A DNA stretch of 64,000 nucleotides, taken from an uncultured Eubacteriales bacterium (lineage in GTDB: Bacteria; Bacillota; Clostridia; Peptostreptococcales; Anaerovoracaceae). Location of the stretch: the NCBI GenBank assembly GCA_902786815.1, contig CADADV010000002.1, forward strand, positions 1 through 64,000. The letters are read 5' to 3'. A model generated the notes under the pieces. The model did no database searches. It was not told the DNA's origin and was given only the letters and a program-made list of their open reading frames with translations. The translations under genes were made by a program, and so were the position numbers. Positions 63,254-64,000 of the stretch are shown in pieces (the first letter of the stretch is position 1; each line of letters begins with the position of its first letter).

Positions 63254-63790
63254 ATGACAACAAGGACATACACTATGACATCAACTGCTCTTATGACAGC
63301 AGTTACCTGTATCTTAGGGCCTCTGGCTATTCCGATCGGACCGGTTCCGGTCTCGCTCACGCCTCTGGCGGTCTTTTTGAGCGTTTACATTCTGGGCACA
63401 AAAAGAGGGACGATCGCGTATCTGCTGTATCTGCTGATCGGAGCAGTCGGCGTCCCTGTATTCTCCGGATTCACCGGAGGACTCGGCAAGCTTGCAGGCC
63501 CTACCGGCGGTTATCTTGTCGGATTTATCCTGATGGCGCTGATCGGGGGCTGGTTCATCTTCCGTTTCTACGACAAGGTTGCCGTGCAGTTCCTCGGGAT
63601 GCTTCTGGGACTTGTCGTGTGCTACGCGTTCGGAACGGTTTGGCTGTCCTATTCGGCAGGCATGCCCTTTGGTGCCGCACTGGCGGCAGGTGTGTATCCG
63701 TTCATTCCGTTCGATCTCGTCAAGATCGCCATTGCGATCTTCCTCGGCAGGACCGTCCGCAGACGGCTCGAGCGAGGCGGGATCATCTAA
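63254..63790 (+). CDS. bioY: Biotin transporter BioY
   Basis: BioY is the substrate-binding membrane component of the energy-coupling-factor biotin importer. The 178-residue protein has six hydrophobic segments and the family pattern IPIGPVPVSLTPLAVFLSVYILGTKRG ... GAVGVPVFSGFTGGLGKLAGPTGGYLVGF. I prefer the ATG at 63254; an in-frame ATG at 63239 is possible. ecfA/ecfT and biotin synthesis genes are not in the window, so a shared ECF module elsewhere is expected. Operator repeats suggest repression by biotin-bound BirA. Confidence 0.93.
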   Translation: MTTRTYTMTSTALMTAVTCILGPLAIPIGPVPVSLTPLAVFLSVYILGTKRGTIAYLLYLLIGAVGVPVFSGFTGGLGKLAGPTGGYLVGFILMALIGGWFIFRFYDKVAVQFLGMLLGLVVCYAFGTVWLSYSAGMPFGAALAAGVYPFIPFDLVKIAIAIFLGRTVRRRLERGGII

Positions 63791-63796
63791 TTCCCT

Positions 63797-63819
63797 GAAC
63801 CGCAGTTTCAGAACCGCAG
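63797..63819 (-). repeat. 14-bp-period duplication across the glycyl radical enzyme stop
   Basis: GAACCGCAG occurs at 63797-63805 and 63811-63819; the stop codon (63808-63810) lies between the two cores. Confidence 0.5.
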
Positions 63820-64000
63820 CTCTGTACGCTGGATCAGATCATCCTGCAGTTCTTTACCCAATTCCACAAAGTACGCGCTGTAGCCGGCGACGCGGACCAG
63901 CATGTCCTTATAATCTTCCGGCTGCTTTTGCGCTGCGCGCATCGTCGCGGAGCTCATGATATTGAACTGGATATGCATGGGGTCTCCCGCAAAGTATGCG
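63808..64000 (-). CDS. Glycyl radical enzyme (pyruvate formate-lyase family), C-terminal 63 codons
   Basis: Only the 3' end is in the window. The visible protein contains GDPMHIQFN and the glycyl radical loop VRVAGYSAYF, followed by ELGKELQDDLIQRTEL and the stop. The Gly of RVAGYSA is the residue that carries the radical after activation. The tail resembles the glycerol/propanediol dehydratase-like branch more than classical PflB, but the active site lies outside the window, so the substrate cannot be stated. Confidence 0.9.
   Translation of the reverse strand, partial: AYFAGDPMHIQFNIMSSATMRAAQKQPEDYKDMLVRVAGYSAYFVELGKELQDDLIQRTELRF

Overview
The window is about 64 kb of chromosome from an anaerobic, low-to-mid GC Gram-positive bacterium of class Clostridia. 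The evidence is the clostridial/bacillar housekeeping order (smc-ftsY-rnc-plsX, rsgA-prkC-stp-rsmB-fmt-def-priA, dprA-topA-hslVU-codY), CodY, a PASTA-domain Ser/Thr kinase, RpoN, a membrane pyrophosphatase, a glycyl radical enzyme and SD sequences of the GGAGG type. The mix of surface adhesins and anaerobic metabolism would fit the Anaerovoracaceae/Family XIII neighbourhood, but that placement is inference. No phage, IS element, CRISPR array or rRNA gene was seen.

Layout. 1-3592: N-terminal part of a very large secreted adhesin/pilin-like protein (minus strand, cut by the window edge). 3.8-23.6 kb: one long minus-strand housekeeping block, read in transcription order as asnA, priA, def, fmt, a zinc peptidase, rsmB, stp, prkC, rsgA, rpe, plsX, rnc, smc, ftsY, der, plsY, gpsA. 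It covers replication restart, N-terminal formyl-Met processing, rRNA modification, envelope kinase/phosphatase signalling, ribosome assembly GTPases, phospholipid synthesis, chromosome condensation and SRP targeting. 23.7-25.6 kb: queH and a divergent radical SAM gene. 25.6-27.0 kb: array of 13 tRNA genes. 27.0-38.1 kb: a YigZ-family gene, hflX, codY, hslU, hslV, topA, dprA, comM-like, yraN and two small exported proteins of unknown function. 38.1-40 kb: a 203-bp nested palindrome, a Cof-type HAD phosphatase and an MBL-fold hydrolase. 40.0-44.4 kb (plus strand): trkA-trkH-trkH potassium uptake operon. 44.6-51.5 kb: hppA, secG and the glycolytic genes eno, tpiA, pgk, gapA. 51.5-60.4 kb: rpoN, a SEC-C protein, hom, a 1377-residue subtilisin-like protease, a YihY-like membrane protein and rdgB. 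60.5-64 kb: a D-2-hydroxyacid dehydrogenase, PAP2 phosphatase, an FTR-like mini-protein, an EamA exporter, bioY with an unusual operator array, and the 3' end of a glycyl radical enzyme.

The most notable non-gene signals are: (a) short tandem duplications of 10-17 bp that repeatedly straddle stop codons (queH, codY, lipoprotein gene, secG, eno, tpiA, glycyl radical enzyme gene); (b) a long nested inverted repeat at 38258-38460 with a partial divergent relative at 44435-44508; (c) two stable hairpins between stp and prkC; (d) three direct BirA-like half-sites right behind a strong bioY promoter; (e) extended -10 promoters placed only 6-8 nt ahead of start codons that lack an SD, suggesting leaderless mRNAs. 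I did not find a clear new defence or biosynthetic system. All similarity statements come from motif recognition by eye; no database search was possible.
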